From: JAHFPN01 sp963765745 | GTDB taxonomy: Bacteria > Pseudomonadota > Alphaproteobacteria > Rhizobiales > Xanthobacteraceae | Direction: 5' to 3' | Assembly: GCA_963765745.1 (NCBI GenBank) | Contig: CAVXXM010000003.1 | Location: 62,001 to 126,000, forward strand | DNA length: 64,000 bases | Part shown: positions 8,879 through 17,577 of the stretch, one piece after another | Layout: the number at the start of each line of letters is the position of its first letter | Position numbering within the stretch: the first letter of the stretch is position 1 | Program-made: the position numbers and the translations under genes | Notes under the pieces: generated by a model | The model's input: only the letters and a program-made list of their open reading frames with translations | Database searches by the model: none | Told to the model about the DNA's origin: nothing

Positions 8879-9991
8879 ATGCTTGACGCGCCCTTCCGCG
8901 CGGACATGAACTCGCAGAGCTCAAGCGTGCGAATCCTTGAAATCGGCGACCAGAGCTATTGCGCGGATGTCTATCCGGAGCGCACGACGCTGTTGTGGGC
9001 CGGCTGGCGTCCGCCGCTTCGGCCGCTCATTAACGACCGGCTTGTCTATCAGGATTGCACGCCGGTGCGATTCTTTAAGGCGATGCGGGACGTCAGCGCA
9101 GGAAAATACGATCTTATCGTTGCCTATGCCGGGCAGTATTCGCCGTGGCACCCGCGCATATGGTTTCGTGCGTTCACGCGCGAGCCGTGGAAGCCGATCG
9201 CGACGCTGTCGCGCGGGTTCGGCGTCTCGTGGTTGAAGTTCGCGCGCCCGTCGGTGCCGGTCGCGTTTCTCGACATGAGCAATTCATTTCTCATCGGGGT
9301 CCACAATTTTTCGTTGATCGATATGGCCGATGTCTGTTTCAAACGCGAGCTGCCGATCGACCGCTGGCAGGCATTCGTCGGTCCTGGGCATCCGGTATTC
9401 CCGTCCGCTCGCATGCGGCGCAAGGAGCGCTGGCAGGCGCGGATCGACAAGCTGCGGCCGCTGTCGCTCCCGGTGGAGGAGATCGACTCGCTGGAAATCG
9501 CCGCCGGCGCATTTCCCGAGAAGACCATGGACATCTTTTTTGCCGGGGACGTGGAAGGTAATTCATCGGTCCGTCATCGCGGCATCGGGGAACTCAAGGC
9601 CCTCGCGGATCACGGCATTCGCATCGACATTCCGGAGCAGCGGCTCCCGAGAGCCGAGTACCTGCGACGTATGGCGGGTGCGTGGCTCACTTGGTCGCCG
9701 GGCGGCATCGGCTGGGAATGTTACCGGCACAGCGAAGCGCCGCAGTGTTGTTCGGTGCCGGTCATCAGTGCTCCGACCATCGAGCGCCACGCGCCGCTCA
9801 TGGATGGCGAGCATGCGATTTATTACGACATCGAGCCTGGCGGGCTCACGCACGCCGTGGTTGCGGCGCTCGCGGACAGGGAGAGGCTGAAGCGCATGGC
9901 GAAGGCGGGGCGCGAATACGTGCTTGGGCACCGCACGCGGCGCGCAATCGTCGATCACGTCATCAGGACGGTGCTGAAGCCGGCCGGGTGA
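8879..9991 (+). CDS. glycosyltransferase-like protein of unassigned family
   Basis: A 370-residue protein not recognised with certainty. The C-terminal third has SPGGIGWECYRHSEAP, then a conserved GEHAIYYDIEPGG loop and a helix rich in Arg/Lys. This resembles the C-terminal donor-binding domain of GT-B proteins of the CgeB/YkvP (glycosyl transferases group 1, 2) kind. The N-terminal half has no motif I can name. ATG codons at 8879 and 8906 are both possible; an AGGTAAG stands before the first. It lies between GT2 and hldE in a polysaccharide cluster, so a sugar-transfer role is likely but inferred. Confidence 0.65.
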   Translation: MLDAPFRADMNSQSSSVRILEIGDQSYCADVYPERTTLLWAGWRPPLRPLINDRLVYQDCTPVRFFKAMRDVSAGKYDLIVAYAGQYSPWHPRIWFRAFTREPWKPIATLSRGFGVSWLKFARPSVPVAFLDMSNSFLIGVHNFSLIDMADVCFKRELPIDRWQAFVGPGHPVFPSARMRRKERWQARIDKLRPLSLPVEEIDSLEIAAGAFPEKTMDIFFAGDVEGNSSVRHRGIGELKALADHGIRIDIPEQRLPRAEYLRRMAGAWLTWSPGGIGWECYRHSEAPQCCSVPVISAPTIERHAPLMDGEHAIYYDIEPGGLTHAVVAALADRERLKRMAKAGREYVLGHRTRRAIVDHVIRTVLKPAG

Positions 9992-9995
9992 GCGG

Positions 9996-11513
9996 CTATT
10001 TTTTCCGCGGCTTGCCCGTGGGCTTGTTGCTTGCAGGCTTGTTGCCTGCAGGTTTGGCGCGCTCGACCAGCCGGGTCGTGCTTTGGCCGGGCACGAGATC
10101 GACGAGGATCACTTCGCCGCCGGCGCGTTCGACGACCTCGCGGCCGACCACTTCGCTCTTCTTGTAGTCGCCGCCCTTCACGAGCACGTGCGGCCGCACG
10201 CGGCGGATCAACTTGAGCGGCGTGTCCTCGCCGAACATTACGACGAGATCGACCACTTCGAGCGCGGCCAACACCTCGGCGCGGGCATTTTCACCTTGCA
10301 CCGGTCGCCCGGGACCTTTGAGACGGCGGGCGGAAGCGTCGGAGTTGAGACCCACCACGAGGCGGTCGCAGGCGGCACGGGCCTCGGCCAGCACCCGGAT
10401 GTGGCCGGGATGCAGTAGATCGAAGCAGCCATTGGTGAAGCCGATGCGCAAGCCCGCTTGGCGCCACTCGTCGAGGCGCTCATCGAAGTGTTCCGGGTCG
10501 TCGGCGATCTTTTCCTCGTACATGCGCAGCGCGCCCGGCAGTAAACGGGCTCGCAGCTCCATGAACGTCACCGCGGCGGTGCCGCGTTTGCCGACCGCGA
10601 CCGCGGCGGCCGCGTTGGCCGCGCGGGCCGCGGATTCGAGATCGGCGCCGAGCGCCAGCATGGCCGCGACGGCCGCCACCACAGTGTCGCCGGCGCCGGA
10701 AACGTCGCGGACGCGCGTGGGGAGGGCGGCGATGTGCACGGGCTTCTTGCCGCGCACGACCAGCGTCATGCCGTGCTCGCTGCGGGTGACGAGGATCGCC
10801 CCGGCGCCCGCGGTTTTGGCCAGCGCCGTGGCGGCGGCGGCGATTTCCTCGCTGCTTTTCGCCTCGCGGCGCACGGCGCGGGAAAGTTCGGTGCGGTTGG
10901 GTGTGATGACGGTGGCGCCTCGGTAGACGCGATAGTCGTCGCCCTTGGGATCGACGATCACCGGCTTCTTCGCCGTCTTCGCCATCTTGATCAATGCCGC
11001 GATCAGTTTGGGCGTGAGCGTGCCCTTGCCGTAGTCGGACACGACCACCGCGCCGCATTTCCGAAGCGCTTTCTTTGCGCGCGCCAGAATCTCCGCCTCG
11101 CGCTTGGCATCGATCGGCGCCGGCTTTTCCCAATCGGCGCGTAGAAGATGGGTCGAGTGATGCTCGGAGACGAAACGCACCTTGGTGGTGGTGGGGCGCG
11201 CGGGATCGAGCGTGAGGTGAGCTTCGACGCGGCCTCCTTTGCTCGCGAAGGACGACGCGAGCGCCTGTCCGGCGAGATCATTGCCGACCACGCCGATCAG
11301 GATGCAGCGCGCACCGAGGCTTGCGAGGTTGAGCGCTACATTGCCGGCGCCGCCGGGCGCGTTCTCCTCGCGCTGCACGGCCAGCACCTGCGCCGGCGCC
11401 TCCGGCGAGACGCGGGAGACGTCGCCATAGATGTAGCGGTCGAGCATCACGTCGCCGACGCAGAGCACGCTCACGTCGCGGATCGCGGCCAGGCGCTTTT
11501 CGAATTCGAACAT
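9996..11513 (-). CDS. hldE: bifunctional D-beta-D-heptose 7-phosphate kinase / heptose 1-phosphate adenylyltransferase
   Basis: A 505-residue fusion enzyme of the ADP-heptose pathway. The N-terminal ribokinase-like domain has APGGAGNVALNLASLGA and the anion hole GAGDTVVAAVAAML. The C-terminal cytidylyltransferase-like domain has GFTNGCFDLLHPGHIRVL at about residue 353. The kinase phosphorylates heptose 7-phosphate at C1 and the second domain adds AMP. An odd C-terminal tail rich in Lys, Pro and Asn (repeats of the NKP type) extends past the usual end. It runs in the same direction as hldD, 27 bases downstream of it. Confidence 0.95.
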   Translation of the reverse strand: MFEFEKRLAAIRDVSVLCVGDVMLDRYIYGDVSRVSPEAPAQVLAVQREENAPGGAGNVALNLASLGARCILIGVVGNDLAGQALASSFASKGGRVEAHLTLDPARPTTTKVRFVSEHHSTHLLRADWEKPAPIDAKREAEILARAKKALRKCGAVVVSDYGKGTLTPKLIAALIKMAKTAKKPVIVDPKGDDYRVYRGATVITPNRTELSRAVRREAKSSEEIAAAATALAKTAGAGAILVTRSEHGMTLVVRGKKPVHIAALPTRVRDVSGAGDTVVAAVAAMLALGADLESAARAANAAAAVAVGKRGTAAVTFMELRARLLPGALRMYEEKIADDPEHFDERLDEWRQAGLRIGFTNGCFDLLHPGHIRVLAEARAACDRLVVGLNSDASARRLKGPGRPVQGENARAEVLAALEVVDLVVMFGEDTPLKLIRRVRPHVLVKGGDYKKSEVVGREVVERAGGEVILVDLVPGQSTTRLVERAKPAGNKPASNKPTGKPRKK

Positions 11514-11540
11514 CCAACGATTCCGGATCGGTGTGGGCGT

Positions 11541-12524
11541 TCAGCGATAGGGGTCGTCGCGGCCGAGATAGTGCGTCACATAATCCTCGACCGCCGTCTC
11601 TAGCGGTGTGAAGGGCGCATCGTAGCCTGCCGCGCGCAAGCGCTCCATCCTGGCCTCGGTACGGTGCTGATATTGGCCGCGCAGGTTGGCCGGCATCTCG
11701 AAATACTCGATCCGGGGCTCGCGCTTGAGCGCCCGGAACAGCGCCGCGATCAAGTCGTTGAAGCTCCGCGCCCGGCCGGTGCCGACATTATAGATGCCGC
11801 TAACATGCGGATTATCGAGGAGCCAGAGGCTGACCGCGGCCACGTCCTTCACGTAAATGAAGTCGCGGGCGTGGCCGCCATCCGGGATGCCCGCGCGGTC
11901 GGAGGCGAACAGCCGCACCGGCTTTCCCGCCTTGGCGCCGGGGAAGGCCTTGCAGACGACGCTGCGCATTTCATTCTTGTGATATTCGTTCGGCCCGAAC
12001 ACGTTGAAATATTTCAGACCCACCCATTGCGGCGGCATTTTCCCGCCGCGCTTCGCGCGCTCCACGGCCCAGAGGTCGAAACGCGCCTTGCTGCGGCCGT
12101 AGAGATTGAGCGGTTTGAGCTTCGAGAGCGCTTGCGGTGAATCGTCGTCGGAAAATCCAGCAGCACCGTCGCCATAGGTCGCGGCCGACGAGGCATAGAT
12201 AAAGGGTGTGCGTGTCGCTGCGCACCATTCGAGCAGCCGCACGGGGAGCTCGAAATTGTTGCGCATCACCATGGCTTCGTCGGTCACGGTGGTCGACGAG
12301 ATCGCGCCCATGTGGAGAATGGCGCCGAGCTTGCGGCCCTCGAGCCAACGCAGAAGATCGGCTGGCGCGATGGTCTCGGCATAGCGGCGCTTATCGAGAT
12401 TCTTGCGCTTGGCTCCGTCGATCTGGTCGGCGACGGCGATGTCGCTGACGCCGCGCTCGTTCAGGCCGGCGACCAGGTTCGAACCGATGAAACCGGCGCC
12501 GCCGGTGACCAGGATCATGCGCAA
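11541..12524 (-). CDS. hldD: ADP-L-glycero-D-manno-heptose 6-epimerase
   Basis: A 327-residue extended SDR enzyme that converts ADP-D-glycero- to ADP-L-glycero-D-manno-heptose, the last step of the pathway. It has TGGAGFIGSNLVAGLNERG at the N-terminus, NLYGRSKARFD with the YxxxK pair, and FNVFGPNEYHKNEMRSV, which is typical of HldD. Starts at 12524 and 12518 (MRM versus MIL) cannot be separated. It is divergent from gmhA, with about 117 bases between them that probably hold both promoters. Confidence 0.95.
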   Translation of the reverse strand: MRMILVTGGAGFIGSNLVAGLNERGVSDIAVADQIDGAKRKNLDKRRYAETIAPADLLRWLEGRKLGAILHMGAISSTTVTDEAMVMRNNFELPVRLLEWCAATRTPFIYASSAATYGDGAAGFSDDDSPQALSKLKPLNLYGRSKARFDLWAVERAKRGGKMPPQWVGLKYFNVFGPNEYHKNEMRSVVCKAFPGAKAGKPVRLFASDRAGIPDGGHARDFIYVKDVAAVSLWLLDNPHVSGIYNVGTGRARSFNDLIAALFRALKREPRIEYFEMPANLRGQYQHRTEARMERLRAAGYDAPFTPLETAVEDYVTHYLGRDDPYR

Positions 12525-12641
12525 TCTCCCCGCCGCCCGGCGGACGCATCCCTTTGCCGCAAGCGCGCGCGCGGCGCAACGGCGGCGAATCTGGACACTT
12601 GTGCCCGCCGGGTGCTAGCGCTCGGCCCGCCCGGAGGGGAC

Positions 12642-13236
12642 ATGGACGAGGCGCTGCTCGGCTACGCCAGGAAGCATCTCGAAGGAATCGCAGGACGCGC
12701 TCGCCGCGTGCGCGAACGATGCCGGTTTCGTCGAGACGCTGGGCAAGATCGCCGACGCGCTGGCGAGCGCGCTAACGGCCGGGCGAAAGGTTCTGCTGTG
12801 CGGCAACGGCGGCAGCGCCGCCGACGCGCAGCACATCGCGGCGGAACTGATGGGCCGCTTCGAGCAGGAGCGCGCGCCGCTCGCCGCGGTCGCGCTCACC
12901 ACCGATACCTCGGCGCTCACGGCGATCGGCAACGATTACGGCTTCGAGCAGGTATTCGAGCGCCAGGTGCGCGGGCTCGGCGTCAAGGGCGACGCGTTGA
13001 TCGCGCTCTCGACCTCGGGCAAATCCAAGAACGTGCTGCGCGCGCTCGACGCGGCGCGCGAGAAGGGGCTCGTGCGGATCGGCTTCACTGGCGCCAAGGG
13101 CGGCGAGATGCAGTCGCGTTGCGATTTTTTGCTGCGGGCGCCGTCCGAGCGCACTTCCATCATCCAACAGGTTCATATCGTCGCCGCGCATATCGTGTGC
13201 GGCCTGGTCGAGCAGCGGCTCGGCGCCGGACGCTGA
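12642..13236 (+). CDS. gmhA: phosphoheptose isomerase (one apparent +1 frameshift)
   Basis: A SIS-domain isomerase that makes D-glycero-D-manno-heptose 7-phosphate from sedoheptulose 7-phosphate, the first ADP-heptose step. The motif LLCGNGGSAADAQHIAAEL and the second sugar-phosphate site LIALSTSGKSKNVL are clear. The frame starts at ATG 12642 (MDEALLGYARKHLEE) and must shift at the GG at 12684-12685. Removing one G gives a 197-residue protein of normal length. As written, the 5' frame runs into the shifted frame and would not make GmhA. The break is probably a sequence error, because the neighbouring pathway is intact. GmhB is not in this window. Confidence 0.9.
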
Positions 13237-13238
13237 TC

Positions 13239-14240
13239 GTGCTGGCCGACGCGCGGCCGGTTCTGCTCGTGCCCTATCAGTGGATCGGCGACTTCGTCCG
13301 CTGCCATTCCGTCATCAAGCTGTGCAAGGAGCGCTGGCCCGACCGGCCCGTGGACGTGCTCACGTCGACGCTGTGCGCGCCGCTGCTCGATTACATGCCC
13401 GGCGTGCGCAAGGGCATCGTGTGGGACCTGCCGCGGCGGCGGCTCGCGCTCGGCGAGCAGCGCGGGCTCGCGGCGCGGCTGCGCGAGGAGAATTATGCCA
13501 CGGCGCTGATCATGTCGCGCAAATGGAAGGCGGCACTGGCGCCGGCGCTCGCCGGCATTCCGGAGCGGGTCGGGTTCGTCGGCGAGCTGCGCTACGGATT
13601 GCTCACCGATGCGCGCTCCGGCGAGAAGACATTGCAACGCATGATCGACCGCTGCGCCATGCTCGCATTGCCGCGCGGCTCGGCGCTGCCGGAGCGTTGG
13701 CCGTTGCCGGAGTTCGTGGTGCCGAAGCAGGAAATTTCCAACTGGCTCACGCGGCGCGGGCTTACGGACGAAAAGCGTCCCGTCGTCGTGCTGTGTCCCG
13801 GCGCGGTCGGTCCGGGCAAGCGCTGGCCGGAGACTCGCTACGCGGAGCTGGCGCGGCTGTTGAAGACCGACGGTGTCAGCGTCTGGGTGGTCGGCGGGCC
13901 GGGCGAGAAGGCGATCGCCGACGAAATTTCGGCCGGCGGAGAATATGCGCGGGATCTTACCGGCGACGATCTGCGCGACGGCATTCTCGCCATCGCCGCG
14001 GCCGATGCCGCGGTGTCGAACGATTCGGGGCTGCTGCATGTAGCGGCCGGGATCGGAACGCCGGTCATCGGCCTGTTTGGGCCGACCAGCCCGTGGCACG
14101 ACGGGCCGCTGAACCAGATCGCTGCCGTCGTCGAAGCGCCGTGGCGCGGAGCGGAAGGCGATTTTCGCGGGCGCACCACGGAGGACATTGCGGTGGAACA
14201 AGTGCTCGCGGCCGTGCGCAGGACGCTCAAGCGCGGGTGA
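13239..14240 (+). CDS. waaF: ADP-heptose:LPS heptosyltransferase II
   Basis: A GT9-family enzyme of 333 residues that adds the second heptose to the inner core. It starts with GTG at 13239, two bases after the gmhA stop (VLADARPVLLVPYQWIGD). Typical features are VVVLCPGAVGPGKRWPETRY and the C-terminal NDSGLLHVAAGIGTPVIGLF followed by GPTSPWHDGP. It is translationally close to gmhA and ends convergently over waaC, overlapping it by 14 bases. The split between WaaF and WaaC is by likeness only, but the two genes clearly belong to different subgroups. Confidence 0.88.
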   Translation: MLADARPVLLVPYQWIGDFVRCHSVIKLCKERWPDRPVDVLTSTLCAPLLDYMPGVRKGIVWDLPRRRLALGEQRGLAARLREENYATALIMSRKWKAALAPALAGIPERVGFVGELRYGLLTDARSGEKTLQRMIDRCAMLALPRGSALPERWPLPEFVVPKQEISNWLTRRGLTDEKRPVVVLCPGAVGPGKRWPETRYAELARLLKTDGVSVWVVGGPGEKAIADEISAGGEYARDLTGDDLRDGILAIAAADAAVSNDSGLLHVAAGIGTPVIGLFGPTSPWHDGPLNQIAAVVEAPWRGAEGDFRGRTTEDIAVEQVLAAVRRTLKRG

Positions 14241-15183
14241 CTTTTTCGATTGCCGTAGTCACCTGGGCCACGAATGGCGGTTCATTCATCGCGCCTACGA
14301 TCTCGATCGGGCCGCGCCCCATGGGTCCGGTGAGGCCCGGCTCGGACGCGACGAAGATCGCGACCAGCGGTACGCCGAGCGCGGCGGCGAGGTGCAGGAG
14401 CCCAGTATCGACGCCGACCACGAGCGTGGCGCCGGCGATCAGCCGCGCCACGGAATCGAGCGGCATGTGTTCCGGCACGCGCGCCCCCGGCACGGATGCG
14501 GCAATGCGCTCGGCCGCGGTGTGCTCGTCGCCGCCGCCCCAGGGCAGGACGATTTCCAGGCCGCGGCTGTGGAGCGCGCGGCCGGTCTCGATCCAGCGCT
14601 CCTCGGGCCAGCGCTTCTTGGCTTGCGCCGTCGCATGCACGAATACGGCATAGGGCTTTTCTGACGGCGTTCTCAGCCGGGTACGGTCGAGGCCGTAATC
14701 GAGCGCGCCGCCGGGCGAATAGCCAAGCGCGAGCGCGGTGAGGCGGCGATTGCGCTCGATCGCGTGCAGCTCGCGGCTCACTGTATGGCGGACGTTGTAG
14801 AAGTGCGATGCGAACGGCTCCTTGATGCTGTTACGATCGTAGCCGTGGTGCGGGCCGCGGGCGCAGCGCGCCATTAGCGCGCTTTTGATCAGGCCCTGCG
14901 AGTCGATCACGGCGTCGTACGGGCGTGTGCGGACCTTGCCCGCGAACGTGTGCATCTCGCTCCAAGTCGAAGGGGCGAACATGCGCGAGCCGCGCCAGCG
15001 CCGCGCGGCGACCGTGATCACCTCATTCACCGCCGGATGCAGCCGCACCAGCGGTGCGAACGCTTCCTCGACGATCCAGGCGATGCGCGCATCGGGAAAA
15101 TAGCGGCGCGCGTCGGCGGCCGCCGGCATGTGATGGATCACGTCGCCGAGCGAGGAGGTCTTGATGAAGAGAATATCGGGCAT
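14227..15183 (-). CDS. waaC: LPS heptosyltransferase I
   Basis: A GT9-family enzyme of 318 residues that adds the first heptose to Kdo. The N-terminus MPDILFIKTSSLGDVIHHMP is the classic WaaC start, which is why ATG 15183 is preferred over 15222. Further family motifs are YDAVIDSQGLIKSALMAR, the donor-site region ATAQAKKRWPEERW, and GVDTGLLHLAAALGVPLVAI. It faces waaF and overlaps its 3' end. Together the two genes imply a heptose-containing inner core. Confidence 0.92.
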   Translation of the reverse strand: MPDILFIKTSSLGDVIHHMPAAADARRYFPDARIAWIVEEAFAPLVRLHPAVNEVITVAARRWRGSRMFAPSTWSEMHTFAGKVRTRPYDAVIDSQGLIKSALMARCARGPHHGYDRNSIKEPFASHFYNVRHTVSRELHAIERNRRLTALALGYSPGGALDYGLDRTRLRTPSEKPYAVFVHATAQAKKRWPEERWIETGRALHSRGLEIVLPWGGGDEHTAAERIAASVPGARVPEHMPLDSVARLIAGATLVVGVDTGLLHLAAALGVPLVAIFVASEPGLTGPMGRGPIEIVGAMNEPPFVAQVTTAIEKVTRA

Positions 15184-15363
15184 GATAAGAAGAACGGCGG
15201 CTCCAGCGCAGGCCGCCCGCATAACACGGCGGCCCCGCGACCGCTTCCGCTTTCCTGTAAATCATTGACACCAATCGTGAAGCGGCCCGGATTGGTTCCT
15301 ATCGCCCCGGCTTTGCGGCCATGTTAGGAGAAAGCGGGCTCGGTTGGGGTATCGAAATCCATC

Positions 15364-16371
15364 ATGGCGTCAGCTCCGCGACGCGAATCGACGCGCGAAG
15401 TACGGGATGCGCCGCGCATTCGCGTCGGCGTGATCGGTATCGGCGTGATGGGCTCGAACCACGCGCGCGTGCTCGCGGAGCTTCCCGGCGTCGAGCTGGT
15501 CGGGCTGGCCGATCCGGACCGCGATGTGGCCGGACGCGTCGCCGAGCTGCTCGGCACCAAGGCGGTCGGTAGCCACAAGGAGCTGATCGCGGCCGGCGTC
15601 GATGCGGTGACCATCGCGGCGCCGACTCATCTGCACAATCCCATCGCGCTCGACTGCATCGCGGCCGGTTGCCACGTGCTGGTGGAAAAGCCGATCGCTT
15701 CCACGGTCGAGGAAGGGCACGCCATCGTCGCCGCGGCGCGCCGCAAGGGCCTGACCCTGATGGCGGGCCACGTGGAGCGCTTCAATCCGGCGGTCGAGGC
15801 GATCAAGGACGCACTGGCGGGCGAGGACATCCTTTCCATCGCGATCACGCGGGTCGGGCCGTTTCCGCCGCGCATGTCGAACGTCGGCGTCGTCATCGAT
15901 CTGGCGGTGCACGACATCGACCTGATCCGTTGGTTCACCGATTCCGACATCATCGAGGTGCAGCCGCAGCTCGCCAGCACCGTGGCGCAGCGCGAGGACA
16001 TCGCGCTTCTGCAATTCCGCACCGCCTCGGGCGTGCTCGCGCATATCAACACGAATTGGCTGACGCCGTTCAAGGCGCGCACCGTGCATGTCGCGACCAA
16101 GAAGAAATACGTGATCGGCGACCTGCTCACGCGCCAGGTCAGCGAGTGCTTCGACTACAAGGCCGACGGCAGCTATTCGATGCGCCATCTGCCGGTGGGC
16201 CATTCGGAGCCGCTGCGGGTGGAGCTCATGCGCTTCATCGAGGCGATCCGGTCGGGCGAAAAGCCCCCGGTCACCGGCGAGGAGGCGGTCGCGAGCCTGG
16301 AGATCGCGATCCGCTGCCTCAACGGCAATAAAGTCGCCGCCCATCCGGCCGCGCGCCGTGTTGCCGGCTGA
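15364..16371 (+). CDS. gnnA: Gfo/Idh/MocA oxidoreductase, probable UDP-GlcNAc 3-dehydrogenase (GnnA-like)
   Basis: A 335-residue NAD(P)-dependent sugar oxidoreductase. The Rossmann motif VGVIGIGVMGSNHARVL is near residue 20 and the catalytic-site motif LVEKPIA near residue 103; AGHVERFNPAV and VIDLAVHDIDLIRW follow the WlbA/GnnA branch. In the known GnnA/GnnB pathway this enzyme oxidises C3 of UDP-GlcNAc, and the paired aminotransferase then makes UDP-GlcNAc3N. The 23-base gap to an aminotransferase supports this. Lipid A with 2,3-diaminoglucose is known in Bradyrhizobium and Rhodopseudomonas. A role in another 3-amino sugar (WlbA type) is possible. Confidence 0.75.
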   Translation: MASAPRRESTREVRDAPRIRVGVIGIGVMGSNHARVLAELPGVELVGLADPDRDVAGRVAELLGTKAVGSHKELIAAGVDAVTIAAPTHLHNPIALDCIAAGCHVLVEKPIASTVEEGHAIVAAARRKGLTLMAGHVERFNPAVEAIKDALAGEDILSIAITRVGPFPPRMSNVGVVIDLAVHDIDLIRWFTDSDIIEVQPQLASTVAQREDIALLQFRTASGVLAHINTNWLTPFKARTVHVATKKKYVIGDLLTRQVSECFDYKADGSYSMRHLPVGHSEPLRVELMRFIEAIRSGEKPPVTGEEAVASLEIAIRCLNGNKVAAHPAARRVAG

Positions 16372-16394
16372 GCGCGCGGCGCGGGCTTGGATCG

Positions 16395-17549
16395 ATGAAT
16401 CAGCACGCGCGCGTGGATAACAAGCCGATCCCGTTTATCGATCTCGCCGCGCAGCGGAAGCGGCTCGGGCCAGAGATCGATGCCGCTGTCGCGCGCGTCA
16501 TGACTCACTGCCAGTTCATCATGGGCCCTGAGGTGCGGGAGCTCGAGATCAAGCTCGCGGACTTCTGCGGCGCGCGCCATGCGATCTCCTGCGCGAGCGG
16601 CACCGACGCGCTGGTGCTGGTGCTGATGGCCAAGGGCGTGGGCGCGGGAGACGCCGTGTTCTGCCCCTCCTTCACCTTCTGCGCCACCGCGGAAGCAGCG
16701 GCCCTTGTCGGCGCCACGCCGATGTTCGTCGATGTGGACGCGGAAACCTTCAATATCGATTCGAACAGCCTTGGGCGCGCGATCGCGACCGCGAAGAAGC
16801 AGGGCCTGAAGCCCAAGGCCGTGATCCCGGTCGATCTGTTCGGCTTGCCCGCGGACCACGATGGGTTAAGGAAAGTCGCCGACGCGGAAAAGCTCTTCGT
16901 CCTCGACGACGCGGCGCAGGCTTTCGGCGCGACCTACAAGGGAAAGAAGCTCGGCAGCTTCGGGCTCGCCACCGCCGCGAGTTTCTTCCCGGCCAAGCCC
17001 TTGGGCTGCTATGGCGACGGTGGCGCCATCTTCACCGACGACGACGCGCTTGCCGCGATCATCAAGAGCATCCGCGTGCACGGGGAGGGCGCCGACCGCT
17101 ACGACAATGTGCGGATCGGCATGACCGGCCGGCTCGATACGATCCAGGCGGCGGTGCTGCTCGAGAAGCTCAAGATTTTTCCCGAGGAGATCGAGGCCCG
17201 CCAGCGCATCGCGGCGCGCTATGCGGCGGCGCTTGCCGATATCGCCATCGTGCCGCGCGTGCCCGCGGGCTATGCTTCGGTATGGGCGCAATACACGATC
17301 CGTCTGGCGAAGGGCCGGCGCGGGCCCCTGGCCGAGGCACTGAAGGCGGAGGGTATCCCGACCGCGGTCTACTATGCGAAGCCGCTGCACCGGCAGCAGG
17401 CCTACAAGGCCTATCCGGTCGCCGATGGCGGCCTGCCGGTGACCGAGCGGCTCGCGGACGAAGTGATCAGCCTGCCGATGCATGCCTATCTCGACGAGCC
17501 GACGCAGGACCGCATCGTGGACGCGGTGCGGCGCGCGCTCGCGCGGTGA
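16395..17549 (+). CDS. gnnB: DegT/DnrJ/EryC1-family PLP sugar aminotransferase (GnnB-like)
   Basis: A 384-residue type I PLP enzyme. It opens with IPFIDLAAQRKRLGPEID, has ISCASGTDALVLVLMA for phosphate binding, FVLDDAAQAFGATYKGKK with the PLP-ring aspartate, and the Schiff-base lysine in ATAASFFPAKPLGCYGDGGA. It would transfer an amino group to the 3-keto sugar made by the upstream oxidoreductase. Close pairing with gnnA and position in an LPS cluster favour UDP-GlcNAc3N synthesis for lipid A. The C-terminal SLPMHAYLDEPTQDRIVDAV is family-typical. Confidence 0.8.
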   Translation: MNQHARVDNKPIPFIDLAAQRKRLGPEIDAAVARVMTHCQFIMGPEVRELEIKLADFCGARHAISCASGTDALVLVLMAKGVGAGDAVFCPSFTFCATAEAAALVGATPMFVDVDAETFNIDSNSLGRAIATAKKQGLKPKAVIPVDLFGLPADHDGLRKVADAEKLFVLDDAAQAFGATYKGKKLGSFGLATAASFFPAKPLGCYGDGGAIFTDDDALAAIIKSIRVHGEGADRYDNVRIGMTGRLDTIQAAVLLEKLKIFPEEIEARQRIAARYAAALADIAIVPRVPAGYASVWAQYTIRLAKGRRGPLAEALKAEGIPTAVYYAKPLHRQQAYKAYPVADGGLPVTERLADEVISLPMHAYLDEPTQDRIVDAVRRALAR

Positions 17550-17577
17550 AGGCAGCCGCGCGCGGCGGGTGCGGCCG

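Noticed and set aside
12312..14240. A 642-residue plus-strand frame over hldD, gmhA and waaF
   Set aside because: Its first part is antisense to hldD and the middle is out of the GmhA frame; only the waaF part is real.
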